NCBI GenBank assembly: GCA_011033025.1 | Contig: WFMF01000025.1 | Coordinates: forward strand, 793,018 to 857,017 | Length of the DNA stretch: 64,000 nt | Origin: Beroe forskalii | Lineage: Eukaryota > Ctenophora > Nuda > Beroida > Beroidae | Direction of reading: 5' to 3' | Part shown: in pieces, positions 50,638 to 61,343 of the stretch | Numbering within the stretch: the stretch's first letter is position 1 | How the letters are laid out: each line of letters begins with the position of its first letter | Notes under the pieces: generated by a model | Databases searched by the model: none | Seen by the model: only the letters and a program-made list of their open reading frames with translations | What the model was told of the DNA's origin: nothing | Program-made: the position numbers and the translations under genes

Positions 50638-50849
50638 TAGTATTTCTACAGCGGACACCATGTTAGTTTGCCCACGGGCCATGTTGCCCACGGCACGTTA
50701 TGGCTCGAACAATCAACGCGCAGTTTTACACCAATACTTCGCGCTGATTGGTCGAAATTTAACTTGCTATGGGTTAACTGATGTTCTGTCGGTGATAATA
50801 ACCTGAGGTGTGACAGCTCAATGATTTAAAGGTTTTCCAACTAAAATGA
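50638..50849. repeat. Imperfect inverted repeat with ATTGGTCGAAATT hairpin
   Basis: GGACACCATGTTAGTTTGCCCA faces TGGGTTAACTGATGTTCTGTC in outline (21-22 bases, several mismatches). The inside has CAATCAACGCGCAG and GCGCTGATTGGTCG, similar to the hairpins at 28008 and 34125. Confidence 0.45.
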
Positions 50850-50989
50850 TAATATCTACAGCGTATTAGCTTACCGACAGCTCCATTTGACAGAGATCAC
50901 CAATAAGCGCACGATTTGACCGTAAACTCGCGCACTTCTTGATAGATTTCGGGATGTTACGGGTATAAGCTGATACGCCGCAGATATTA
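50850..50989. mobile_element. 140-bp MITE
   Basis: TAATATCTACAGCGTATTAG faces CTGATACGCCGCAGATATTA; followed inward by GCTTACC and GGTATAAGC. Confidence 0.7.
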
Positions 50990-52572
50990 CTAGGAAATTT
51001 GTTAGATATTACTGGCCTTATTAATAAATATTATTTAATTACTATGATGTTTTTAAAATTTTGCAAGAGAAATCTATTGCCTGGTAACAATATGTTTCCT
51101 GTAAAAGCTATGTTCTTCAAATTGCGAGATTTAAATGTTTTTAAAGTGCTCTCTCACGTTGGGTTAGAGATGTAATGAAATGTTTGCTTTGAATAAGCAA
51201 TCTGTGTCAAGCCACCTTGTTCATAGAATTTTGAGCGTCATGACTCATGTGAACCCTATAAGCGTGGCTCTACAGACTTTCAATATTCTCAAAACTATGT
51301 CACATTAATTATCTTCCATTTTTCAACGACTAAATAAAAAGTTGGAAACAGTTTTGATTACAATTTTCTGATTTCACAGGATCGGCTAGTGTTCTTTGTC
51401 CAATGAAACGAAGTTTGAAAGATCCCTAGCAGACCAAGCTGATTCAAACTATCACTTCTCTCATAATTTGCCAACAATTTGTGGCATCTGCTTGTCCAAT
51501 GATTATATTTGTTTCGCCTTTCCACTAAAAAACACAGAAAAGTGGTAATCAGCAATATAAATACATAATATTTACTCGATTCTTGAAAAATAATGATCGA
51601 CCTCATATTTGGTTATTTTTGTAAGAAATATTGACAATTTTCGTGGCTTGATTTTGGTTAAGCCTAAATTTATTTGAAATCCAATATAATTTTCCAAAAA
51701 CATTGGAAAATCAAATGAGGGACCCTTCTTGACACTTACAGAATGAAAATTAATCATTTGCTCCTCTATAAACTCAGCAATAAAGATTTACTTTTTAGAC
51801 ACGAGACTCGAAACACCCTGTAACTTTGCAGCTCTTACTCATTTAGAATAAGATTGCAGTGCTACTGCACTCCAACACAGTATATATTTACGTAAAAGTG
51901 GCTCATCACTAGCACAATCCGAAGTTGCATGACGATCAACGTATTATACAACTGCGCCTTGTGCCAAGCAATGTGCTGTGTATAACATCATATGCAGAGC
52001 TGGTGTAATCTCGAAGACGACAGTACAGGTGTTTGCAGCAATGTGCTTATCTGCGCTGTCTTTCCTTCAATGGTCATTGAGAGATACCGGATATATACTA
52101 TTCGCGATAAAACTACTCTCCAGTAAGCAAATTTCATGGCGAATATGTGAACTGTAGTGGTATTGGATCAATGCTGAAAACGCATGAATTTTACGGCGCG
52201 CGCTTGTGTTGAAGTCTTTATTTTAATGATAAAACAGAAATCATTACTCCTTGATTTAAGCCGCGCGCGCATATGGTAGCGGGTTTGTTTGGATTTTTGT
52301 CGAATTTCTCTATCATATGACGCTAAAAATCAAAACATAGAATCTGACTACAATTATCACATGATTTCAAAAGGATTCTGATGAAAATCTTACTCGTGTC
52401 AGCTAAAAATTCATGCTTCTTTCCACCCCATGAGCCATGACTTAAAAAGTAACATGATGCTCCTCAGCAAAGACTTCTCTTATTAAATATTTTCATCGAA
52501 TTTTTCTTATGATACCAAGGATAACCAATACAATATAAGGTATCTTGTGAATAAACAACGCCATGATTTCAG
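50990..52572. other. No exon recognised; expected site of GPCR TM6-TM7 or CIMIP2 N-terminal exons
   Basis: I looked on the plus strand for CWxP and NPxxY receptor motifs and for a YIPGYTG-type CIMIP2 start and saw none. Minus-strand frames of 61-82 codons (51358-51757) have no family features. GC-rich patches GGCGCGCGCTT and AAGCCGCGCGCGC near 52195 and 52257 face each other and may bound a small element. Confidence 0.4.
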
Positions 52573-55500
52573 AAATACTTCGTGTCTGGGTACACTGGCT
52601 TCGTGCCCCGTTCCAGAGAGTTGTTGGCTAAGAGCTACCCAGTGCTGACGAATGAGGCCCTAAACATGCACCAGGAGGATAGAGTGAGTGTCCCCACTCA
52701 GGGTGGGCTACCATTGGTTTTAAATTTAAGATATTACGATAAGTTAGTGAGTCAAAAGAGTTCATAGTCGAAAATTGAAGCCTTACATTTTTGGGTCCAT
52801 CGTATCGGATGAAAATGGTCATTTGGAAGTTAAATAAGAATTTGGCCTAATGCCCACTAGTGAAATTGTCCATAAGCTTATTCATTAGATTCATTTATAT
52901 TGGATCCATTAGATCCATCTTTAATGTCCGCTGTCCAAACTTCAAATGCACAATCAGAATGGATCCAATGAACTCAATCACTAAATGAATTAGTGGATAG
53001 ACATCATTTAGTATATATTGTTCAATAGATTCATCTTTACCATGTTCACCATTGTCCAACAGATCCTATAATTACGTATTTCAGGACAAATCACTGGGCC
53101 TGAGTCCGCCTAGTGGGGGCAGGCCGACGGGTCGGGCTAGGACTTGTCACAACACCATCTACAGCAAGCAGTCAGGCCTCATTCCCAACTATACAGGTCA
53201 CGTGCCTGGTAAGTACCAACTGCAGGAACGTTATGTTATCTGTAGGGATTAGGGAACTGTTCACATCTTACGCTATCAATTTTTAGGCGATTTCAACCCC
53301 CCCTCATCCGTATTCATGTGTTTTTCACAATTTTGTGTTGCGTAATCATTGGAAAACCTCCTCTTCCCTCATTGATTGCATTATACGTAATTTTCAATAT
53401 TGCGTGAATGATGAATGAATAAGATTTGTTCAATTTACCAGTTAATACAGTCAAATCTGCCTCAAAAAGGGGTAAAAAGTGGACAAATTCTACACCAAGC
53501 GATTTTGCATGGATTCTATAGTTTTTTGCATGAAAAATCGATCTAACAACTTTCCACACCTCTCCGGAGTGTGGAAAGTGCCGAAAATCGATTTTAGCTG
53601 AGGAGCAGCCGACTGATATGTAAAAAATCGTATCTCGGCTCAGGAAGGTCGTAGAGACTTCATCTTGGGCGGAAAATGTGCACGCAATTAGCATGTTTAT
53701 ATACAATTGTCAACACAAATATGCCCTAAAACGCTCAGGAACGGAGTTACAGGCGAAAAACAGATTTTTGGGCAGGCGCAAGACCTGCATATAGAGGCGA
53801 ATTTTGTATCTCAGTCCAGGAAGGTCGTAGAGACTTCATCTTGGGCGGAAAATGTGCAATGGCCATGTTTATATACAATTGTTGACAAAATATGCCCTAA
53901 AATGCTAAGGAACGGAGTAACGGGCGAAAAACTGATTTTGGGCCAACGCAAGACCTGATTTAGGCGAATTTTGTATCTCAGTCCAGGAAGGTCGTAGAGA
54001 CTTCATCTTGGGCGGAAAATGTGCGCAATGGCCATGTTTATATATAATTGTTCACAAAAATATGCCCTTTAAATGCTAAGGAACGGAGAAACGGGCGAAA
54101 AACTGATTTTTGGGCCAACACAAGACCTGCATAAGGCGAATTTTGTATCTCAGTCCAGGAAGGTCGTAGAGACTTCATCTTGGGCGGAAAATGTGCGCAA
54201 TGGCCATCTTTATATACAATTGTTCACAAAAAATATGCCCTAAAATGCTAAGGAACGGAGTAACGGGCGAAAACTGATTTTTTAGCCAACACAAGACCTG
54301 ATTTAGGCCAATTTTGTATCTCAGTCCAGGAAGGTTGTAGAGACTTCATCTTGGGCGGAAAATGTGCGCAATGGCCATGTTTATTCTGTACGACTTGCTG
54401 ATAAAAGAGTAAAAGGATAAACATGTGCCCTGAAATTCTCAGGAAGAAAGTTATAGGCGAAAAATGAAATTTGGCGATGGTTTGAGACGATTTTCATATA
54501 ATCACTGTCCAGTAAAAGAGACGGGTAACGGACATTTGATCTCATGACATTTCATCTCACTTCACCTTATCTTGTAATATTTCAACCCCACGCAAAGGTA
54601 AGGATCTGGGTTAGGGTAATGGTTAACGTATGGGTAAGAGTTAGGATTCGGGGTAAGGTTATAGGGTGATGTTTAGGGTCAGGACAGGGAGATGAAGTAT
54701 CCTGACATGAAATTTCGTACACCCATAGAGACTTCCGGCCGAGCAGAAAATAATTGGAATGGTCAACTCAGGAAGTAGGACTTAGGAGGAGAGTACAGAA
54801 ATGTGTCTAAAACGAGGTAACGATTAACCACCATAAAGGACTGGCCTTTGCCCATGGAGCCCAGTTAAATCCCAATCGGTGGGAATAATATTTACACAGT
54901 CTGGCTGGGTCAGACCTCCCAGTGAATCATCTAGACAAAGAGAGGTGGTGCATTATAGCCGCCTTTGGCAGATCTCTGACTCAATCTGCAGGCAAGCCTT
55001 GTCGTGCTTTGCAGTCTGATTGTTGCCACGGGCGTTGACAGTCCGCCGGTCCAGAGGGGTCCAGGAACGGCTGGCTGCTCTCAGCTGAGGATATCCCTGG
55101 CAGTAGGGTGGCCTAAAAAACCACCCAGGAGCTCACACCCTTAGCCTAGCGTATTAGAGATAGTCTCCATGCTCAGCATGGCTGCCACCGGCCTGGCCGA
55201 TTAAACCGACCCTGGCCGTTTTACTAAGACCATACAGTACTGGAATAAATGTCTGGACCAAGATAGAAAAATCTTCTATATCAGGCCTGTTAGCTGCCAA
55301 AAAATTAGTTTTTCGCCCGTTACTCCGTTCCTGAGCATTTTAGGGCATATTTTTGTCAACAATTGTATATAAACATGGCCATTGCGCACATTTTCCGCCT
55401 AAGATGAAGTTTCTACGACCTTCCTAGACTGAGATACAAAATTCTCCTTAAGCAGGTCTTGCGCCTGCCCAAAAAATCTGTTTTTCGCCCGTAGCTCCAT

Positions 55501-56378
55501 TCCTGAGCATTTTAGGGCATATTTTTGTTGACAATTGTATATAAACATGGCCATTGCGCACATTTTCCGCCCAAGATGAAGTCTCTACGACCTTCCTGGA
55601 CTGAGATACAAAATTCGCCTAAATCAGGTTTTGTGTTGGCCCGAAAAAACAGTTTTTCACCCGTTACTCCATTCCTTAGCATTTTAGGGCATATTTTTGT
55701 CAACAATTGTATATAAACATGGCCATTGCGCACATTTTCCGCCCAAGATGAAGTCTCTACGACCTTCCTGGACTGAGATACAAATTCGCCTTATGCAGGT
55801 CTTGCGCCTGCCCAAAAATCTGTTTTTCGCCTGTAACTCCGTTCCTGAGCATTTTAGGGCATATTTGTGTTGACAATTGTATATAAACATGCTAATTGCG
55901 CACATTTTCCGCCCAAGATGAAGTCTCTACGACCTTCCTGAGCCGAGATACGATTTTTTACATATCAGTCGGCTGCGCCTCAGCTAAAAATCGATTTTTC
56001 GGCACTTTCCACACTCCGGAGAGGTGTGGAAAGTTGTTAGATCGATTTTTCATGCAAAAAACTATAGAATCCATGCAAAATCGCTTGGTGTAGAATTTGT
56101 CCACTTTTAAATCCAATTTTGACTGTATTAAGTCAAATCATTCGCTGTGGAGCGATGTTATTGATTAAGGCCCCATACGATGTAACACTTACTTTTCTGC
56201 TTGATTCAAACCTAAACCTCAATCCTCCCATAGTCCCTCACAAATCTGATATATTTTGGGCACTGTTTGATTCATGAACTGTAGAGTTATAGTTATTCCG
56301 TAAATTATTTTCAGAGTTTAAGTTCAAGTACGGACGGACATACGGAGATACGACTGTAGATGCCCTTAGCAACATTCG
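52573..56378 (+). CDS. CIMIP2: CIMIP2 (FAM166) family ciliary microtubule inner protein, 3' exons
   Basis: Three exons with canonical sites: 52573-52683 (in frame, AAA first; donor GTGAGT), 53085-53208 (acceptor TTTCAG, donor GTAAGT, phase 1) and 56315-56378 (acceptor TTTTCAG, donor GTAATT, phase 2), about 100 residues. The family signature is repeated: SGYTGFVPRSR followed by PVLTNEAL, then GLIPNYTGHVPG spliced to EFKFKYGRTYGDTT. CIMIP2 proteins bind inside axonemal doublet microtubules, so a role in motile cilia or flagella is expected. The first GYTG repeat and the start codon are not seen, so the gene is 5'-incomplete here. The incoming intron is phase 0, whereas GPCR exon 6 ends in phase 2, arguing against one fused transcript. 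A possible final exon is 57149-57233 or an extension to a stop near 57278, but its acceptor is weak. Confidence 0.85.
53446..56127. mobile_element. 2.7-kb TTAA-flanked foldback element with tandem-repeat arms, in a CIMIP2 intron
   Basis: TTAA at 53442-53445 and 56128-56131. Ends TACAGTCAAA and TTTGACTGTA. The outer arms (53480-53640 and 55930-56100) are near-perfect complements (GTGGACAAATTCTACACC, CACACCTCTCCGGAGTGTGG). Inside each arm is a tandem array with a unit of about 170-180 bp (GGTCGTAGAGACTTCATCTT, AATGTGCGCAATGGCCAT, GGAACGGAGTAACGGGCG): five units at the left, four at the right in inverted orientation. The centre includes GGGTTAGGGTAATGG-type sequence and a dispersed repeat. Frames inside are artefacts of the array. 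Confidence 0.92.
54906..55233 (+). repeat. Dispersed repeat, copy 1 (inside the foldback element)
   Basis: Aligns with 59750-60113 throughout: GTCAGACCTCCC, GGTGGTGCATTATAGCC, GGCTGCTCTCAGCTGAGG, ATATCCCTGGCAGT, CACACCCTTAGCCTAGCGTA, TGCTCAGCATGGCTGCCAC, GACCCTGGCCG. It keeps CpG where the other copy has TpG or CpA. No coding frame or clear tRNA head; SINE or satellite-derived origin is open. Confidence 0.85.
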
Positions 56379-56554
56379 GTAATTGGATTTGCAAATTTTC
56401 ATATCATAACCGTGCAATATACGACGAGAACCTTGTAAAATAGCTCATAAATCAAGTAGCTACTTGCCTCTAGAATGGAAGTTTGGGCTGCGTCTCACGA
56501 ATTTGTTTAAAATTGACTTTTGGAAAGTTTTAGCATAAGTAGGTTAGGATACTT

Positions 56555-56712
56555 TCCGCGGTATGTACCACGTAACATGTTCTAACTAATCGGCACATAC
56601 GGTACGTACCGCGGTATGTGCCGACTAGTTAGGACATGTTTCGCGGTACGTACCGCGATACGTACCGCGGTATGTACTACGATACGTACCGCGGTATGTA
56701 CCGACTAGTTGG
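56555..56712. repeat. GGTACGTACCGCGGTATGTACC palindromic cluster
   Basis: At least six copies of CGCGGTA(C/T)GTACC on both strands, with facing GCGGTATGTACCACG and CGGTATGTACCGACTAGTT and CTAACTAATCGGCACATAC. Every unit is itself nearly self-complementary. Confidence 0.85.
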
Positions 56713-57051
56713 GGTCTAAGTAGGAGTAACAAATGTTTAACGATGATTTGTCATTCGTGATTTTTGAACCCTTTTTGCGGACTGCTTAAGTTCATGTCTC
56801 TGGTATCCTCACGGAAAATGATTATGAATAATCTTTGATAATAACCTCCACGTTCCAGATACGGGGTATTATAAATTTGCCGTCCACTGCTACTGGGTTT
56901 TTCAAAGGGCACAATAAGATAATTATGTACATATTTAATTTTGTCTTCATCGGGACCTTTTTATAGTGTAGAGAACTGATCATATTTTAAGCTAAACGAT
57001 AATTCACTGTTTATGTAATTAGCTATATTGATATTTTTGGCATTTCGATCT

Positions 57052-57130
57052 TTATGCCGCCCTCTGGGAGATTGCGCGCAAATGTGCTTTACTGTGTGAA
57101 GCGCATTTGCGCGCAATCTCGCGGCATAAA
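57052..57130. repeat. Hairpin
   Basis: TTTATGCCG, GGGAGATTGCGCGCAAATG and CATTTGCGCGCAATCTC, CGGCATAAA face each other around a loop of about 20 bases. Confidence 0.85.
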
Positions 57131-57584
57131 AAACGCGGCACGAGAAAGGACCCAACCGCGGCGTAATTTGAATACACTGGAGGCCTCAAAAGGTCAGGAC
57201 ATCACAGTAAGCCAAGCCACTTTCCAATCATCAGTAAGTACGTCTAAGTCTAACGTTACAAATTTATACGCTTGGTAATGAATTTAACACTTAAATGTTG
57301 ACACGATCTTGATTTGCGATTCCTTCTAATATTACTGATATAGCTTGTGCAGCATTAAAAGTTTAATTTTGTAGTTAAATGTTCAATACTTTAATAACTC
57401 TTTGGCAATATGGCATGTATAGTTTTGTTTATAATCATAATACCTACTACTAGTCTTCAATTAAACGCAGAAACGCTGTCTTTATAAGTAAATTTTAATC
57501 ACTTATTGATTATAGGCATTTATTTCTGAACTGAAGTGTTTTGAAAACTTCTGCGAATTTGGATTTTTGTTGCCGAACACGTTT
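57131..57584. other. Possible last CIMIP2 exon; otherwise no gene
   Basis: An open phase-2 frame from 57149 continues the CIMIP2 reading frame through LNTLEASKGQDIT, with GTAAGC (57206) or GTAAGT (57234) as possible donors or a stop at 57276. The acceptor (GAGAAAG) has no polypyrimidine tract, so I do not count it as established. Confidence 0.25.
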
Positions 57585-58034
57585 GCCAGGCGTTGCCTGG
57601 CCCCCTCCCGCGCGCAGGCAACGTCTGGCAAGAACACGTAGTATAGCGTAAATAAAAAAATTCCTGTGTGTGGTATGGCTCGCGCGCGCATCTCCAGCAG
57701 TCCAGCACGGTTGCACTAAACACGAATATCCCTGTTTGCGTTGCGCGGGCTAACGCGCGTGGCGACTGGCGCTGCGGCCCGCCCGGCGCAATAGCGCATC
57801 AGCCTTGTCAGGCGTTGCCTGATCCCCTCGCGCGCGTGAAGCGCGCGCGCCACGACGTCAGACAACATCAGCCAGCGCAGTGCGTCAGCTAGCGCGCGCA
57901 GCCGCATATTATTTGCATCAGGACACTGGTTTCGCTTGTCAGAAGTTGTCTGACCCCTTCGCCTTCGGCGGGCGCGCGTGCTTTGCGCGCGCGTCCACCG
58001 TCTGAAATAATGGTCATACAACGTCTGACAAGGT
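57585..58034. repeat. CpG-rich block with three related hairpins
   Basis: Three copies of TTG(C/T)CAG(G/A)CGTTG(C/T)CTG followed by CCCCTCGCGCGCG, beginning near 57584, 57805 and 57935. Each faces an inverted CAGACAAC- or CAACGTCTGAC-type sequence. The long minus-strand frame (57716-58135) follows from base composition. Confidence 0.7.
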
Positions 58035-58500
58035 TTCGCACAATCACGCACAGATTGCGCGCGGCAAGTGTTAAAACTGATGCATGACGCCATGGTTAAA
58101 AGAATAAATATAGAACACGGTGCATCAGCTAGCATGCGTTGCTGCTGTGCATCATTCCCAAGACTTGGGATACCACTGTATGCTTTAAAGAATTATAAAA
58201 AAAACACCACCTGGACCATGAACCTGGAAAGGAGTAAAACATCCTCTTAGCTTGTAATTTATCGAGAATAGCCATATTGCAAATTTAGGGACTGCTATTA
58301 CTACTATCAATACATAGTTACATGTTCCTGTTTGGTTGCACTTGCCTGCACAAAATAAGGCTCTGTGACATGTAAGGACTGCTTCATTGTTATCATTTTC
58401 AGCAAATCTAAATGCAGTCCCTGTTGAAAAGGTTGAACATTATATTATTGAATATTATATTATTGAATATATACAGTCGCTGTTGAAAAGGTTGAACATT

Positions 58501-58735
58501 AGGTGCCCGTAACGTTCGTTGGTCGATCGAATGGAATTGGTCGATCGATCAACTCCATTTGAATGAATGATGTGTTTTAATGCTCCCTGTTGACTTGAAT
58601 CGTGTTTAAATGAGTTATATTTAGTTGTTTCCCTACTAGCTTAAAGATTTTCTATTACAAACACATCAATCGATTAAATGAAGTTGATCGATTGACCAAT
58701 TCCATTCGATCGACCGACGAACGTTACATGCACCT
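58501..58735. mobile_element. 235-bp MITE in an ATATTATATTATTGAAT repeat
   Basis: Terminal inverted repeats of about 54 bp: AGGTGCCCGTAACGTTCGTT and the complement ending AACGTTACATGCACCT, continuing through GGTCGATCGAATGGAATTGG. Flanking TATTATATTATTGAATAT repeats occur on both sides (58440-58475 and 58736-58765), as if the element split an older repeat. Confidence 0.9.
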
Positions 58736-58765
58736 CATATTATTGAATATTATATTATTGAATAT

Positions 58766-59749
58766 CATTTTATTTTGATTCATCTTATCACTCTTCTACT
58801 CCTTAATTATTTGATTTTATAAAGATAGCTCATTACTAAATTGGATTAAATTTGCAATTTATGGTTTATACCAATATTACTGCATAATATACCCATGTAA
58901 ACAAGTTTAAGTATTCCTTAAGGTGAATTTGACGGAGAGCCACTTATCTTCATCTCATCATTCTTAATTCTATTTCTATTTTTTCTATAATTCAATTTTT
59001 GGCTTTTCAAACTTCAGGCTTGCCTTAACTTTGCATATTTTGTTTTGGTTCAGCAAGTATGATTCCTATGCCCTGAAATATGCTATTAATGGCTGTATGT
59101 TGGATCACAAATTACACCATGGGATAGTTGTTGACCACTCAGTCTGGATACTTGGAAATTAGCATTTATTGGTCACAGAAACTGTTCTCAGGCAGGATAA
59201 CAAGGCAACAACTAACCATGATCTTATCTCATCCACAATAATTATAGTTTTTTGTAAGTGAGTTAAAGAAGTGATTTAAAGAATTCTTTTAAAGAACATG
59301 GAAATTTTTATCTTACATATGACTGTTTCATCAGATGGCTATGAGGGGTGATTTGATTGGAACTAGTTCTTACCTTAGATCTGTTAAGCACAATGAATGA
59401 AATCATATGACCTTGAATCTGAGAATTTGTTATCACCTCTTTTAACTTTATAACTAAATTAAATCAACTCAAGTTGACTTATAAAATGTTGAGTACCTTA
59501 ATATTCATTGGTAGTTTTGAATTATGTTCTTACTAAAAAGATTTGGTGCACCACTGCATCTAGGTATATCACTTTATTTGTAAGATCTCTATCTTTGTTA
59601 AAATGGCATGAAATTTAAATTCCTTGTTTTCTTCAAATTTGAAGAAAACAAATATTTTGAGAATTGAGAAAACAAAGCTGTATTTGTTCTACAAAGAAGA
59701 AGAAAACAAGTAATTTATTGCTTGTTTTTCTTCATTTTTATGCAATCTT
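58766..59749. other. No gene recognised
   Basis: AT-rich sequence. CTTGTTTTCTTCAAATTTG faces AATTTGAAGAAAACAA near 59622-59652. No exon is visible. Confidence 0.45.
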
Positions 59750-60113
59750 ACCCAGTCAGACCTCCCTGTGACTCAGTTAGACAAAGGAAGGTGGTACATA
59801 GCCATTTCTGGCTGATCTCCAATTTATTGCAGGCCCTGACTTGCTATGTAGTCTGAATGAAGCTGCTGGGTGTTGGCAGCTTGTTGGTCCAGTGAGGTTC
59901 TTGACTGGTGGGCTGCTCTCAGCTCAGGATATCCCTAGCAGTCAGGGGGCCTGTCCACCCAGGAGTTCACACCCTTAGCCTAGCATACTAGGGTAAGGGT
60001 CTGAGGTCTCTATGCTCAAAATGGCTCTATGGCGAGTCTCTATGCTCAGCATGGCTGCCACAAGCCTGGTCAATTAAACTGACAGTGGCTATTTAACCAA
60101 TTAGACTAAGACT
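59750..60113 (+). repeat. Dispersed repeat, copy 2
   Basis: Second copy of the repeat at 54906-55233, with an extra CTATGCTCAAAATGGCTCTA segment. CpG sites of copy 1 are often TpG or CpA here. It ends about 150 bp upstream of the SRP14 start codon. Confidence 0.85.
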
Positions 60114-60261
60114 CCTCAAGAGGTGGGGGTGGACTTTGATTACATTTTATTATATGAGGATGGAGGTGGTTGGAAATGGCCAAAAATTGATAACATAATA
60201 TGTGAACAATCCTTAATGCATTGATTGATATATAATGCCCTATTCTAATATTTGAGGAAGC

Positions 60262-60579
60262 ATGGTTTTGCTGGATAATGATGGATTTTTGCTTGCTCTC
60301 ACAAAAATGTTTCAAAACAACAGGTCTTCTGGTAGTGTTTCAATAGTTCTAAAGAAATACAATGGACGAACAACAAGACAGGCACCTCAGCAACCTTTGG
60401 ATAACCTGTGTCTGATCAGAGCATCAGATAATAAAACAAAGCTTAGTACCATTATCTCAAACAAAGAAGTTACCAAATTCCAAATGTCTTATGCCACATT
60501 GTTGAGAGGAAACATGGACTCATTGAAAAAGCATGACAAGAGCAAAGAACAAAAAGGGCGAAAAAGGAAAGACTTATGA
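60262..60579 (+). CDS. SRP14: Signal recognition particle 14 kDa protein (SRP14)
   Basis: Intact 105-codon frame with its own ATG (AGCATGG context) and TGA stop. SRP14 pairs with SRP9 on the Alu domain of SRP RNA and mediates elongation arrest during targeting to the ER. The start MVLLDNDGFLLALTKMFQ, the strand SGSVSIVLKKYNGRT and the C-terminal block NKEVTKFQMSYATLLRGNM match the family closely and in order, followed by a basic Lys/Arg tail. The Ala-rich tail found in primates is absent and length is typical. The whole gene is one exon. I see no poly(A) tract or target duplication, so a retrocopy is possible but not shown. It is AT-richer than the GPCR exons. A dispersed repeat lies just upstream and an AATAAA 442 bp downstream. 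Confidence 0.92.
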   Translation: MVLLDNDGFLLALTKMFQNNRSSGSVSIVLKKYNGRTTRQAPQQPLDNLCLIRASDNKTKLSTIISNKEVTKFQMSYATLLRGNMDSLKKHDKSKEQKGRKRKDL

Positions 60580-61020
60580 TGACTAATTCTCTTCTTCTCT
60601 AATTAATGTGGAAATTTCTGGTTCAATTCAATTTCAAATATTTGATTTTAAATATTCACACATAATTGTTATTTCAATGATAAACTTGTGTCCTTAAGTC
60701 ACTGAAATATATACCTTATAAAAGAAGCAAGAGGGCATTTGATAAAATAATTTAACTTGTATTTTGGATCAATATACCCATTTAAATTGTCAGATACTAT
60801 ATTCATATAAGTCTACAAATTGGCAATTGTGATTAATCAAATAGCTCCAAATGCAAAGCATATAACAGCTTGGCTGTATGAGAATGGTGCTTTACTATGT
60901 CATTGCATTGAATTTGAAAATAATTTTGCTCACTGTTATATGCCTTAAAAGTAATCATTCACATTATGATATTCTATGCATTGAATGGTCAAGACATCAC
61001 AGTTATAACTTATGCTCATC
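60580..61020 (+). other. Probable SRP14 3' UTR or intergenic sequence
   Basis: AT-rich, no repeats seen, no exon. Its length is plausible as a 3' UTR if the AATAAA at 61021 is used. Confidence 0.35.
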
Positions 61021-61026
61021 AATAAA
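61021..61026 (+). terminator. Candidate polyadenylation signal for SRP14
   Basis: AATAAA, the first canonical hexamer I see downstream of the SRP14 stop on this strand. Assignment is by position only. Confidence 0.35.
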
Positions 61027-61245
61027 GCCTATTAAAATCTCATAGGAGTATGAGGATTGGACTCAATGGAGAACTTGCACTCATTCCCTCTCTCAAGTAT
61101 AATTTCAAATGCCAATTGATTTTATATGGGGACTGCCCTCTATCAGGCACTAATGATGCTTTACCTCTGAAAAGCTGTACAACCTTAGAACAGGTTCTTG
61201 CCAAGTCAGTAACATTTCATCTTTCTTGTGTTTGCTTAAAATGAT

Positions 61246-61280
61246 AAGAATTATTATATAACGATCGTTATATAATTCTT
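61246..61280. repeat. Short palindrome
   Basis: AAGAATTATTATATAACG faces CGTTATATAATTCTT around ATCGAT-like symmetry. An open 64-codon frame (61050-61244) ends just before it and is not recognised. Confidence 0.7.
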
Positions 61281-61343
61281 GCTCCGATAATTTTTGTTAT
61301 ACAACGGCTTCAAAAATTGATTTTGATGGTCGATAAACGTTTC

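Noticed and set aside
53314-53958. Frames of 130 and 83 codons in the CIMIP2 intron
   Set aside because: They run across the tandem units and arms of the foldback element, and similar frames recur in every unit.
47795-56378. A GPCR-CIMIP2 fusion gene
   Set aside because: Exon 6 ends in phase 2, while the first CIMIP2 exon needs phase 0, and the proteins act in different compartments.
57716-58135. 139-codon minus-strand frame rich in Arg and Ala
   Set aside because: Follows from CpG-rich hairpin repeats with few stop codons.
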